Assembly: GCA_037176905.1 (NCBI GenBank)
Contig: JBBBWG010018556.1
Coordinates: forward strand, 37,685-79,130
Source of the DNA: Azolla pinnata
Lineage: Eukaryota > Streptophyta > Polypodiopsida > Salviniales > Salviniaceae
Direction: 5' to 3'
DNA: 41,446 nucleotides
Shown: piece by piece, positions 10,374-22,561 of the stretch
How positions within the stretch are numbered: the first letter of the stretch is position 1
Layout of the letters: each line of letters begins with the position of its first letter
Made by a program: the position numbers and the translations under genes
Notes under the pieces: generated by a model
Databases searched by the model: none
Told to the model about the DNA's origin: nothing
The model's input: the letters and a program-made list of their open reading frames with translations, nothing else

Positions 10374-13300
10374 ATGTCTGCCATCATGGGCTCTCGATTG
10401 CGCCGCCTTTCTTCTCTGCAGCACCTCCTGAAGCGATCGAGCCCTCGCGCCGCCGCGGCGAACAATGCCATGGCTGCTTCCCACCATCGCCAGCACCAGC
10501 ACCAGCATCATCTTGCTTCGTCCCCCGGCATAGCCCTCGTCTCGCACCCCAGCCTCTTCTTCTCCTCCAGGCCCATCTCCGTCGAAGCCCTGCGGCCCAG
10601 CGACACCTTCCCGCGGCGCCACAACAGCACCGCCGAAGACGAAGGCAAGATGTCGCAGTTCGTCGGCTTCGAATCGGCCGATGCCCTCATCGACGCCACC
10701 GTGCCCAAGAGCATCCTCCGCCCCGACATGAAGCTGCCCAAGTTCGACGCGGGCCTCACCGAGTCGCAGATGATCGACCACATGAAGGAGCTGGCCGCGA
10801 AGAACAAGGTGTTCAAATCGTACATCGGGATGGGGTACTACAACACGTTCGTGCCCCCGGTGATTCTCCGCAACATTCTGGAGAATCCCGGATGGTACAC
10901 GCAGTACACGCCGTACCAAGCCGAGATCGCCCAGGGCCGCCTCGAATCGCTGCTCAATTTCCAGACCATGATCACCGATCTCACCGGAATGCCCATGTCC
11001 AACGCGTCGCTCCTCGACGAGGGCACCGCGGCCGCCGAGGCCATGGCGATGTGCACCAACGTCGCCCGCGGCAAGAAGAAGACCTTCCTCATCGCCGACC
11101 ACTGCCACGCCCAGACCCTCGACATCTGCAAGACCAGAGCCGCGGGCTTCGATCTCGACGTCAAAGTCGCGAAGCTGAGCGAGTTCGACTACAGCAAGAA
11201 CGACGTGTGCGGGATCCTCGTGCAGTATCCCGCGACCGACGGAGAGATCATCGACCTCTCCGATGTCGTGAAAACCGCCCACGCCCACGGTGCCAAAGTC
11301 GTGGTTTCCACCGATCTGCTGGCGCTGACGGTTTTGCAACCGCCGGGCGAGTTCGGAGCTGACATGGTGGTCGGCTCCGCTCAGCGCTTCGGTGTCCCCA
11401 TGGGCTATGGCGGCCCTCATGCAGCTTTCCTCGCAACTTCTCAAGAATATAAGCGATCCATGCCTGGAAGAATCATCGGCGTGAGCGTCGATGCTAATGG
11501 AAAACCCGCGCTGCGAATGGCCATGCAAACCCGTGAGCAACACATCCGAAGAGAGAAAGCCACTAGCAACATATGCACTGCTCAGGTAAGTCTCGGATTC
11601 TTTCCGTTTGTTTCCCCTTCTTTTTTTCCCTCCCATCTTTAGTAGAAGCTCAAAAACCAGTTTTAAATCGAGTCGTCCTAGCGGCCTCTTGTGTGCATGT
11701 GAATTACATATTGTCTGGCCTTCAGTTACATGGTGGTGCAAAGTTTATAGCTTGTTGTCCGAAATTTTAACCAGGCTTTGCTAGCGAATATGGCTGCGAT
11801 GTATGCTGTATACCATGGGCCTGAAGGGTTGAAACAGATTGCTGAGAGGGTGCATGGATTAGCAAGCACTTTTGCTGCCGGAGTCCAGAAATTCGATCAT
11901 GTGAAAGTAGAGAAGAAACCCTTCTTCGACACTGTGAAAGTAAGCGTATCCGACGCGAATGCGATCGCTCAAGCTGCATTGAAACACGGCGTCAACTTGC
12001 GAGTCTTGGATGGAAAGACAGTGAGTTGATTCGCCCTCACCCTGGGATCAGAAAAATAATCTTGCTGTTTAGCTGGGGAGGCGCGTGCAATTAAATGTCT
12101 TATTGCTTAGACTTTAGGACCTACTATAATATCCCCACCGTGCTATGATATAGATCACTGTCGCGTTCGACGAAACGACCACACTTGCTGATGTGGATGA
12201 GCTCTTTCAAATTTTCGCCCATGGAAAGCCGGTGAGGATGCATCCTTTCATACAAGATTCCACTTCCTCAAATGTTATGCCTGAGTAATAATTGATCTGA
12301 TCTTCTCTTATGAGCTTAGGTCAATTTCACTGCGGAATCCCTTGCCCCGGAGGTGGATGCTACTATTCCAGCATCTCTTCAACGTGAGAGTGCATACCTC
12401 ACACACCCAGTTTTCCATATGTAAGTGTTTATTATCCAGGATCCTTACTAGGTGATTGAAAGAATAAAGAAATTTGGCCGTGACAAGAGCTTCTTCTATT
12501 TTGTTTATGTGATTCGCCAGGTACCATTCTGAGCATGAAATGTTGAGGTACTTAAGTCGGATCCAAGCAAAAGATCTGTCCCTTTGCCACAGCATGATCC
12601 CTCTCGGTTCTTGTACCATGAAGCTCAATTCGACAGTTGAAATGATGCCCATCACATGGCCTGAATTTGCCAATATCCATCCGTTTGCACCCCTGGATCA
12701 GGCAGCCGGATTTCAGGTTCATATTAGGGACTCAAATGATTGTTTTTCCCTCCTCATTGCTATGTTTTTTCACAGCATGTGCGATGATCTTCCCTCACCA
12801 ATTCCGTTCCTCATTGTCAGGAAATGTTTCAAAATCTGGGAGAACTCCTTAATGAGATCACAGGCTTCGACTCTGTATCTTTGCAACCCAATGCTGGTGC
12901 TGCCGGAGAATATGCAGGACTCATGGTTATTAGGGCATACCACCAAGTGAGTTTTCCTTATTCTTTCTTGTCATTTGTATCTGAAATACGCATAGGCATG
13001 TGTATTCGCATATTAATGGTAAAGATACATAGATAGAGAGAGGATAGATGTTGAAATGCAACCGACAGTTGTAATAAATTTACATGAGAGAGTCAAATAG
13101 ACTAAGATATCGAGCTGCTCAGCCAGTACTTTCAAGAGGTATATATACATCTAGATAAGTAAGTATGCGTGCGAAAATACAGAGCAGTTGTAATTAAGAC
13201 ATTAATATGCAGAGAGAAGATTAGATGATTGAGTTCATGCTATCTAGAAATAGATTCCTAGTTGAAACTATAATAACTTTGTTGTTTGGGTCTTTCTGTG

Positions 13301-15631
13301 CAGTCACGGGGTGACCATCATCGAAATGTCTGCATTATTCCAGTTTCTGCTCATGGAACAAACCCGGCAAGTGCTGCAATGTGTGGAATGAAAATTGTGT
13401 CGGTGGGAACTGATCCCAAAGGAAACGTAGATATTGATGAGCTCAGGAGAGCTGCAGAGAAACATAAAGACAACCTTTCTGCCCTCATGGTTGGAAACTG
13501 ACCTGATGTTTACTCTAGTCCACATATATGTGTTCTTTCTCTTTTCAACCTCTCTATCATTCAACTCCTTCATATTATGTTTTCTAGGTTACATATCCTT
13601 CAACTCATGGTGTTTATGAAGATGGAATTGATGAGATCTGTGACATCATCCACAAAAATGGAGGCCAAGTGTACATGGATGGTGCAAATATGAATGCTCA
13701 GGTGAATTCACCTACAGATTACTTACCGAAAGTATAAAACATGGAGAAGCAAAGTTCCATTCCAAGGAGGTTTGATCGATTTTAGACTGGCCCATGTCCT
13801 TTCGCCTGATTACTTCTTGTTTGGTATTTTTGATTCTCTCATTTAGGTCGGACTAACAAGCCCTGGACATATTGGAGCGGATGTGTGTCACTTGAATCTG
13901 CATAAGACATTCTGTATTCCACACGGAGGTGGGGGTCCAGGAATGGGGCCAATTTGCGTGAAGAAGCATCTTGCACCCTTCTTGCCTTCTCATCCTGTTG
14001 TAAGTGCAATTGTTCTGTCTCTCTTTCTTTTCCAGTATTGTTCTTCCTTTTGTTGGTCTTCATCATACAAGGAAAAGATGTGTGATTTCATTACCGTGAA
14101 TGCTGTCTAGGTTGCAACAGGGGGAATCCCTCCTCCCAAGGAGAAGCTCCAATCCTTGGGTGCCATCTCGGCTGCTCCTTGGGGATCTGCTCTCATCCTA
14201 CCCATCTCTTACTCTTACATCGCCATGATGGGATCGAAAGGTCTCTTGGATGCATCGAAATATGCTATCCTTAACGCCAACTACATGGCCAAGCGACTTG
14301 AGGTAGAAGAGGACCTTCACATGCAATTGCATGTCCTTCAATCCAATTTCACGATTCTTTTATTAGAAGAAGAATATCTAACCAATCTATTCTCTCTTTC
14401 TTCTTCATAATCATCAAAGGACTACTACCCTGTTCTGTTTAGAGGGAAGAATGGCACGTGTGCACATGAATTCATCATCGACTTGAGGCCATTTAAGGTA
14501 TGGTATATAAGGAACACGTACTCTTTCTTAATGGATGATTTTTGTAGGAAAACAATAACTTCTTAGAGAGAGATATTGCCTAACTATCACTTCTTCACTA
14601 CAGGCAACTGCTGGATTAGAGGCAGAGGATATCGCAAAGCGTCTAATTGACTACGGATACCATGCACCCACAATGTCATGGCCAGTGCCTGGGACTCTCA
14701 TGATTGAGCCAACTGAAAGCGAGAGCAAGGTATGCAACTATCATGCTAGATGAGCATCATGAAATTTAAAAGTGTCATGATTGAGCCAACTGAAAGCGAG
14801 AGCAAGGCATGCAACTATCATGCTAGATGAGCATCATGAATTTTAGAACGAATAATAAGGGCACATTTACCTGAAATGCCAAGCTGCCTGCTTTTCAACC
14901 CTAAAAGCCCTACAATCTAACCACTAAATGGCATTCTTTCTAAATTCTAAACAGTTTCAAATCCGCCATAAAAAGTTTTATATTTACTTTTTTTTTTTGC
15001 AGGCTGAGCTGGACCGATTCTGCAATGCAATGATCGCGATTCGGCATGAAATCCAGGAGATTGAGAATGGAACTGTGAGCCAACAAGATAATGTGCTGAA
15101 GGTGAGGTGGTTTACTATGGCAAAAGAATCATATGCATGACCATGTTAGATATGAACAAGTATATGGTGCACTTTAACTACACTTTGGCTAACGATTGAT
15201 GATGATGATGATGATGGAACAGGGTGCACCCCATGCTGCCTCGGTGGTTCTGGCTGACACATGGACAAAACCATACTCGAGGGAGGTTGCGGCGTTCCCC
15301 GCACCATGGGTTAAAGCATCTAAATTCTGGCCAACAACTGGTGAGTTTTTCATATAATACCTCTTTGGTTTTGCCCCTAAACCCTAAACCTGGACACATT
15401 TTCTGCAAGCATCCATATGGACAGTATTTCTCATTATGCTTTCATTATGCAACCTTTCATTATGCTTTCGTAGAGTGAGCTCATTTCTCACAATGTCAAT
15501 ACAGTATTTCTAAACCCTAAAACTTTTGTGTATTTCTAGGGCGGGTGGACAATGTGTATGGAGACCGTAACCTCATCTGCACTCTTCCTGCGGCCGAGCC
15601 TGCATTCGAAGAACAGGCAGCTGCTGCTTGA
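10374..15631 (+). CDS. GLDP: Glycine decarboxylase P-protein (glycine dehydrogenase, decarboxylating), complete
   Basis: This is the PLP-dependent P subunit of the mitochondrial glycine cleavage system. It decarboxylates glycine and passes the aminomethyl group to H-protein lipoate, the key step of photorespiration. Fifteen exons join in frame: 10374-11585, 11775-12020, 12154-12231, 12320-12420, 12521-12716, 12821-12946, 13304-13489, 13588-13701, 13847-13999, 14111-14302, 14420-14497, 14604-14729, 15003-15101, 15223-15340 and 15540-15631. The 1038-aa product has the usual plant length. The N-terminus ([20 protein letters not shown]) is Arg/Ser-rich like a mitochondrial presequence. Family blocks include [57 protein letters not shown], the PLP lysine K773 in [18 protein letters not shown], and [14 protein letters not shown] near the end. 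All introns are GT-AG. Flowering-plant orthologues known to me have few introns, so this splitting is notable. ATG 10374 is chosen because the upstream frame has no ATG. Confidence 0.97.
14698..14840 (+). repeat. Tandem duplication of the exon 12 end and its splice donor
   Basis: Copy 1 (14698-14763) spans the last 32 bases of exon 12, the donor AAG|GTATGC and early intron. Copy 2 (14775-14840) repeats the 66 bases with one difference that I can see: GTATGC becomes GCATGC. The copies are offset by 77 bp and the sequence after each has diverged slightly. Confidence 0.95.
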
Positions 15632-18096
15632 GTTTTCCTGGTCATCGGGCTAAACTCGCCCTCTACTTCTGGAACCGATGGAGCCACAAAAAAGCATTAA
15701 GTGTAAAATGGCCTCATGTTCTAGCCACATATTATTTATGGGTTCTTCATATTTAAACTTTTAGCAAATGTCATCTTCCCTTTCTCTACTCATCACAATG
15801 TCAATGTATGCAAATTATCGCTTGCACAAAATCCAAGCTGTATAGACACTTGTTTTTTAAATCATATCTCGTTTCAGATTTGTAAAAATGTTGGCGTTGT
15901 GTAGCTTCTTCTCCTTTGAAAGGTTTGCAGAAAAGAAGAAAACAAACTTTAGACTTTGGGATGTTGTATATGAGCATGTCAACTGTTAAACATCATGAAG
16001 CAAATGAATTCTCCTTTATTACTCGACCAGATCTCTTCATTGCCCTGGATTAGATTTCAAAAGTATATTGGTGAATCATGAAAATCAGAACCTTTCAATT
16101 AGATGTGACGTTACCACATACCTTTTACATATTGCAATCGCCTCCATTAAGCCCAAAAGTAAAATGGGAATAGACGTCTTCAAAGGGAAAGTAGTGAAAT
16201 AGGCCAAAAGGACAGGCGGGCCTTTTACAAAGTGGTGAGGTACATTCTTTTACGATAGTGATGCTTCCTCAATTATTTGTGGATGAGCTCATGGACTGTT
16301 CCAATAATGGTTACAGTTAGTCTGCTTTATCAGGTGCTCCCTCGGTGGTATTGTTACTTTGGCCCATGGCCACTCAACTAATGGTTATTGGGCCAGTGTG
16401 CAATGCAATGCATGTGTATGTGAAATGCCATATCTGTACATGTATTTTCTCTTCTGCATATCGCCCAGATTAGATTTTCAAATTTCCTTCATTGCCTCCA
16501 ACTTATATTCCAAATTCCTCATTTGACGTGGGATAGATTTTAAATTCAACTGCCTCCCCCCAAATATTACCTGGCTGGTAACTGTGGACACAGGTGCAGA
16601 TCGGATATATCTCGAGATGGTCAAAATAATTAACCGGATCAGAGCATGTAACTAGAAATATATCAAGGGTCACAGCACTGAGGAGCTGCATAGAGATTCG
16701 TGTGGATGTGATTGGCACAGCTGCAATCGATGAATAAAAAAAGTCATGTCATTTGTACTTGAAAGCCAGAGCATAATGATTCTAGATTCTTACTTCTTTC
16801 AATTTTGTCATTCTAGATTTGATAGGCGTTGACTGAATCTGTGATGCTACAAATTTGAGTAAAGAGTTTGCACTGAACCAGGTAGTATCTACATTCTATT
16901 GTGTATTATTAATAAGCCTACCCAACCTTTTGATGAATGGTCGATAACACCTCAAAATCAAAAAGAAAATTGTGAAAAATAAAGGAGATTAGCGTACAAA
17001 CAAGGCACTGATTATATACAGATTGTTGAATCTTGAAAGGTAAAATAATAATTCCTTGGTTCCTTGATTTGCAAAGGCACAGCAATTGTCAGACGTTCAA
17101 TCTCTTCTATGCTTTAAGTCATGACACTTCTCATTTTTGTAGCCAAATGAATGTGAGCCCAACCAATTTCTAAGAATACAGTAGGGAGTTTTGACAGGCA
17201 GTCACAATATGTACATGTCTAGAAGACCTGATTCAGTACACTGCGATTAATGAATTGAAAAGTAAACTATAAAGGGCCTCAAATTCAGTTAAGAGTAAAT
17301 GATCTCAACTTTACCCATCTTGTCATGAAAACTGAAAACGCTCATCCAACAACTGAATAGTAAGGAAACATCAAAGGGATATGAAAAGGTTGTCACCAAA
17401 GATGTGCAATCATTTATGGCTTTGATCTTAGGAAATGATATCTACATCCTCACCAGATTCAGGAGCATCATCATTACACTACAGACATATGACATTCTCA
17501 TTTTCTTATGTTTCTCTGCTGTGTATTGAAAAGAGAAACTCCACATCAGATTCAGAAATATTGTACTACAGAAATTCTAATCAGTTAGGTTCTCTTGAAG
17601 CTATTTATGTTAGAAAAGAGAAAAGAAAAACTAATGTTTAGCGTCACATGAAACTATTACGTGTCTCATTCTTAGAGTGAAATAAAATATTTTCGATGCT
17701 CAAATAGCTTCAAAAGCATGTCATATCTTAGTTGTTAGGATGGGGGGGAAATCAAACCAATAAGGAGCATGATTGTAGACACCAATAATGTTCAAAGCAG
17801 CAACAAAATAGAAAGCAACTAGTGACCCTCTCAAATTTCCAGCACATCCTTGAAGTTCCGTACAAAATGGATCAAGGAATACCAGATAGAATAATAAATC
17901 ACTTTCCAACAAACAGGAAGTGCTCCCGTCCAGCAATTACCAAAGCTGATGCCATCAACATTGCAATCTGAATTACTTTGCCCTATCATCAACCAAATAG
18001 TAACACCAATTATCTTAGAGAAATGCCCAAACATCTTTTTTCAGCCAAATCAAGAGGATTGTAAACCTGAAATTAGCATGATTTCAAAGGCGCTAC
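15632..18096. other. Spacer between convergent GLDP and TSC10 genes
   Basis: The two genes converge here, so both 3' UTRs fall inside. I see AT-rich DNA with poly(A)-signal-like AATAAA strings (for example AATAAAAAAA near 16733) and no supported gene, RNA or long repeat. Confidence 0.5.
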
Positions 18097-21001
18097 CTAC
18101 TTCTTCTCATTGTCATATTGGCTGCTGATAATCCGATACCAGTTCCATGTAAAACAAATCGAAACAAACCGCAAAAATCCGATAAGCAGAATTTCTACAA
18201 GTGCACCAAAAGCCGATGACTGAGGACTCATCCCAACAGTTTCAACTGATAACATCCAACCATCGAAATTACAAGGGATGGAAAATTTCCCCGCCTTTAT
18301 CCCATTTATGGCCCTCTTAGCAACATCAACAGCCTCAACAGCATTTGAACCAGATAACAGTTTTGTTATCAACGGCTTTGTCTCATTTTCTGCACACACC
18401 AAACACGACACAACTTGTTTAAATCAACGATTTTAGATCGTTCTCTCTGAACTTCATTTTAGTTGGCGCTTGTAAAATTAGCTGGGGAAGCTAGGGTTTT
18501 ATGATGTTTAATTTGATTGTTCATGCTGATTTAAGCATTATAACTGCATAAAGACGCTTTCCTCTCTCCCCTACACTGATTTTGTTATTTCTCAATCGAA
18601 CGTACCCTTGAAAGTTGTATAATTGGCATTTAAAGCAATAAATGGAGATTTGATTCATCCGACAGGCAACATAATGCAGAGAGCACAGTTAATATCAACA
18701 TAATGCAGAGAGAAAATGCTGTTGTTGTATGTCCTCCATACAACAACAGCATTTGCGGCGGAAATATACCTATATCCTTCAGAACAGTTAATGACACAAG
18801 TTTCTACCAACTTAGAGATTATAACATCGTTTAGAATTTTCAACAGCATAAAGTTCAAGAATTACCCTTCTCAAATCCTGGTGTATGAGTGTCGGGCGGA
18901 TAAATGAGTGAAACAATAATATTGTCACATATAACCTCCTGCTGTAGAGCTTCTGCCATTCCTTTAAGACCAAATTTACTTGCACTGTATGGAACAAAGC
19001 CATATAGACCAGTCTGCCAGAGAAGCAAGGAAAATATGATATAATCTTTTAACTGTGCACACCAGTTAGTTATTGTAAAATAACGGTTCGATTGTTAGGG
19101 ATTATGCATTAAAAAGCCTAGAATGAGCATTAATCAAATGGACAATTTTTAAAATATAGTAATTGTTTTAGTGAATCGTGTTGCTTGAGACTTCAAACTG
19201 TTTTCAAAATGAAAGATTTGAGATAAAAAGACTACCCTTGAAACATTGCCTGCTGATTAGACGTGCATCCAAAGTTCTTTTGGAACTGCTTTGTGTTGAG
19301 ACAGTTACTTATTGTTAGAGAGGTAAAATCTTCTTCAAAAGTGAGCACTACTTGATCTTTCCTCGATTCCCCATCCCTTTCCTTCCTTGAAAAGCTAACT
19401 TAGGACCTACTTATCATGTTTTCCTTCTCAAACTTGTAATAACTTGTACTCAAACAAATCTATTGTGAACAAAACTATAACAAAATTTTAGGAGTTTATC
19501 ATTAACATTCTTGACTATAACATTTGAACAATGTTTCTAGTGATTGGGGGATGACGAATTTGTTGTGCATATAAACCAAATCTATTAAAACATAGGTGTC
19601 CACCCTTGTGATCAACAATGTTCATTATCACCCTAATGGGGTCTCACCGTAACATTTGAAAGGTATTCTAAATGCCGGTAGGCCACATCCATCGAAATCA
19701 GTCCCATCACCTTTGTTTCCCAGAAAAATTATTATCACCCTGCACAAAAAATTCTTTGCTCTCGTTGGGATCCCTTCTTCCAAAATGACGCTTCTTTCTT
19801 TGCAGAACACCAAGATGCTATTATATACTAAAATCCTACTAATAGAATTATCAGCCCATGCTTTGTTTGAGATCTCAGAGTCACATTTTTAATTGACGAA
19901 AATAATTTTTAATTTGACATCACAGTTACATTCACAGTAGTGTGATGAATGTGGTTAGTTTTCAGCTTTTAGACTGAAGTTACCATTTCCTGGCATGATG
20001 ATCATGCTCAAATATCAACCCTCAAGTACCTAGCATCTGAATCATCAAGGTCTTTTGTGAGCTTTTACTATCGAACTTATAATTAGAAAGTAACATTGCT
20101 GCTGGTCCAAATGCTCTCAAGCACTCAGCTTTCACAAGAAAAATAATTGATTTACTTTTGATTTACTTTTATTCTGAACAAAGAAAACCAATAGAGCACG
20201 AGATGCTTTTTTCTAGCAGAGGATGAAGTTACCTGACCAGCCTGGGAAGAAACAATGGCAATTGAGGCAAAGCTTGAATCGCTCCTGCTTTTCATGGATG
20301 GCAAAATAGCTTTAACAACGTTAAGATTTCCTCGTAAATTGATATCCAACATATCATTCATCTCTTTGACTGAACAATCCACAAAAGCTTTCGGGATGGA
20401 AACACCATGGCTACAAATAAGTACATCCACTCTGCCAATCTCAGACACAGCCTTTTCGACAGATTCAAAATCTCTCACATCAGCCGAGAAAATTCGAACC
20501 TGTTTACCTGTAGATGTGCCATCCTTAATGAAGCACATTTCCAACAGATATCCAAAACATTGGACATGAAAGCAGAGAAGATTAAAACTTGAATGCTTCC
20601 CATGGTTTTCATTGCTTTTATGAGAGCGAAAAAGATATTTCTGACTCGAAGGGGAAACCCAGGAGTTGGTTTTGCCTGTTGAAGAAGTAGAATGTCAAAA
20701 AGGAAAGTTGCGATCTTTACTCGGTTTACAAACCTGTGGATTTCTGGATGGATCTTTGAGCTTCCGAGAGGCGGGAGAGGTCTCTGGCCATGATAGAGAC
20801 AGCGGAGGCTCCCTCTTCGAGGGCGAGCTTGGCGATCTCGAGGCCGATGCCACTGGAACCACCTGTGACGAGGACGTGGCGGTTCTTGATGGGGACAACG
20901 CTGGGGCGAGGGCGGCAGAGGAGTCGCAGAAGGAAGAAGAGAGCGAGGAGAGGGAGGAAGCAGAGGAGGAGGAGGAGGGTGAGCAGGGGGGACGCCGCCA
21001 T
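18097..21001 (-). CDS. TSC10: 3-ketodihydrosphinganine reductase, complete, four exons
   Basis: This ER short-chain dehydrogenase reduces 3-ketosphinganine to dihydrosphingosine with NADPH, the second step of sphingolipid synthesis. Minus-strand exons in transcript order are 20734-21001, 20233-20507, 18866-19013 and 18097-18389. They join in frame to 327 aa, the usual plant TSC10 length. The N-terminus is a hydrophobic Leu/Phe anchor (about residues 5-29) followed by RPRPSVVPIKNRH. The nucleotide-binding motif TGGSSGIG is at 46-53, ADVRD follows in exon 2, and the catalytic residues are Ser176/177 (VSSQAG), Tyr190 and Lys194 (PYSASKFG). PPDTHTPGFE and FDGWMLS..TVGMSPQ are family-typical, and a second hydrophobic stretch (about 290-310) precedes TWNWYR. 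A further in-frame ATG at 21073 would add 24 residues; I prefer 21001 because it puts the hydrophobic anchor at the N-terminus as in known homologues. Intron 2 is long (1219 bp). Confidence 0.96.
18714..18754. repeat. Perfect 18-bp inverted repeat with 5-base loop in TSC10 intron 3
   Basis: Left arm AAATGCTGTTGTTGTATG (18714-18731), loop TCCTC, right arm CATACAACAACAGCATTT (18737-18754). Just upstream a 16-bp direct repeat, AACATAATGCAGAGAG, occurs twice, near 18668 and 18697. A hairpin this short is below typical plant pri-miRNA size. Confidence 0.9.
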
Positions 21002-21188
21002 GCCCAAATTCTGCAGAGCTCCCGATTTGCTTCTCACTGAGCGAGCGATGGCGATGACGAAGTTTGACGCCAAGAAGACAAAGTAAGAAGAAGGAGACCA
21101 AGTTCATGAGAAGACCCAAAGTTCAGAAGAACAACATGATGGATCCGATCATGTTGGGAGTTTGCTTTGCTTCTGATGTTTGGTGTGA

Positions 21189-21565
21189 TGATACTCTCTG
21201 GATCGATTGATCGATCGATATGATATATACTTTGCGTGGGATCGTTTCCGATGGTTGATGCGATGATACTCCGGATCGATCGAACGATATGTACTTTGCG
21301 TGGGATTGTTTCGGATGTTTGATGTGACGGTACTCTGGATCGATCGAACGGTATACTTTGGGCGGGATTGTTTCAGATGTTTGATGCGATGATACTCTGG
21401 ATCGATTCGAACGGTATACTTTGGGTGGGATTGTTTCGGATGTTTGATGCGATGATACTCTGGATTGATTCGAACGATATACTTTGGGTGGGATTGTGTC
21501 TTCGAATGCTTGATACGATTATAGTCTGGATCGATCAAACGAATGATGTGCTTTTGAGTGGGATG
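21189..21565. repeat. Tandem array of six units, about 62-65 bp, upstream of TSC10
   Basis: Units run from TGATACTCTGGATCGAT through CGAACGGTATACTTTGGGTG to GATTGTTTCGGATGTTTGAT and GCGA. The middle units are 62 and 63 bp and very similar; the outer ones are more diverged. Because 63 is a multiple of three, a minus-strand frame stays open across the array and reads as a 21-residue peptide repeat containing DPEYHRIKH. Confidence 0.9.
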
Positions 21566-22082
21566 GATCTGGGCTGAATGTTGTATGCCCATGTCGAGGC
21601 TAGTGGGATTCATGCATCCCAATGAGATGCGTTGGAATCGTCCGCCGTTAGTTGTACCGAGGCTTGGAAACGTGTTTCTGCATTCTCGGGTCGCGAACTT
21701 TGGCGTAGGCGATGCATGAGGAAAACCGCGGTCGAGGATGTTGGGAGCTATGCTGGCACTTGAGGTTGTCTCCGTTATGTCTAGTTGAGCTGTCGCGAGC
21801 CCGTTATGCGGGCGTTTGCTGTGAAAGATTTGTCGATGTTTTGTGGATAGAGTTTGATTTGTGTGGCGATCGGTCTCATTGTTTGGGATGGTTGGGTGGC
21901 CCTGAACGGTTAGTGGATGGAAGCAATGGGGCAATTCAACCAGCCTAGGCGATTCCCGGTAGATCGAGAGTTGCGGAAAACTTTGTTCCACGGTAATGGA
22001 GATGCAATCGAGCTTAAGAAACAACATACACCTTCCAGGCTGCCGAGCAACATCGACAAAGCGGAGAAGGATCTGTATCGAT

Positions 22083-22310
22083 AGATCGATCGGCTCTCAG
22101 TGGACGAATCTGTCCGCGATCGATCGCTCGGCTCTCAGTGGACGAATCTGTCCGTGATCGATCGCTCGGTTCTTGTCCGATGGATCTGCTCGCGATCGAT
22201 CGATCGGGTCGATCAGCTCTCGGCGGACGAATCTGCTCGCGATCGATCGATTCTCGCTCGATGGATCTGCTCGTGGTCGATCGATCGATCGATCGATCGA
22301 GCTGCTCATG
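22083..22310. repeat. GATCGATC-rich tandem array upstream of MSRA
   Basis: About six units of 35-47 bp start with GATCGATCG and continue with variants of CTCTCAGTGGACGAATCTGT or CTCGATGGATCTGCTCG. The array ends in a longer (GATC)n run near 22279-22302. It lies 250-480 bases upstream of the MSRA start codon, in its promoter or leader. GATC-type steps leave several frames open. Confidence 0.85.
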
Positions 22311-22561
22311 GCCCTCGCGGGCAAAGCACATCGATCGATCTCTGGCAACCGGATCCGTTCGGGAGCGAGAGGATCGATCTCTGTGGATACGGCGGGCAAC
22401 GGGTGGTGGAGGGGGCGCCACGTGGCGGGGGCCGGCAGGATCGCGCGGCCGGGGGAGCGCCACGTCGACGATTCTTTTCTCGTGGAACCCAAGAAAAGGA
22501 GGATGAGTCACCATCGTCACCATCATCATCATCATCATCATCGCCGCCGCCGTCGTCGTCC

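Noticed and set aside
10326-11741. 471-codon minus-strand open frame opposite GLDP exon 1
   Set aside because: It mirrors the GC-biased third positions of a clear conserved exon on the other strand and has no domain of its own.
18714-18754. Possible microRNA precursor
   Set aside because: Arms of 18 bp with no bulges and a five-base loop are too short for a plant precursor. Kept only as an inverted repeat.
22100-22561. In-frame upstream extension of MSRA through the GATCGATC array
   Set aside because: No ATG lies in that frame before 22562, and the peptide is repeat-encoded Arg/Ser/Asp. The start at 22562 gives a sensible transit peptide.
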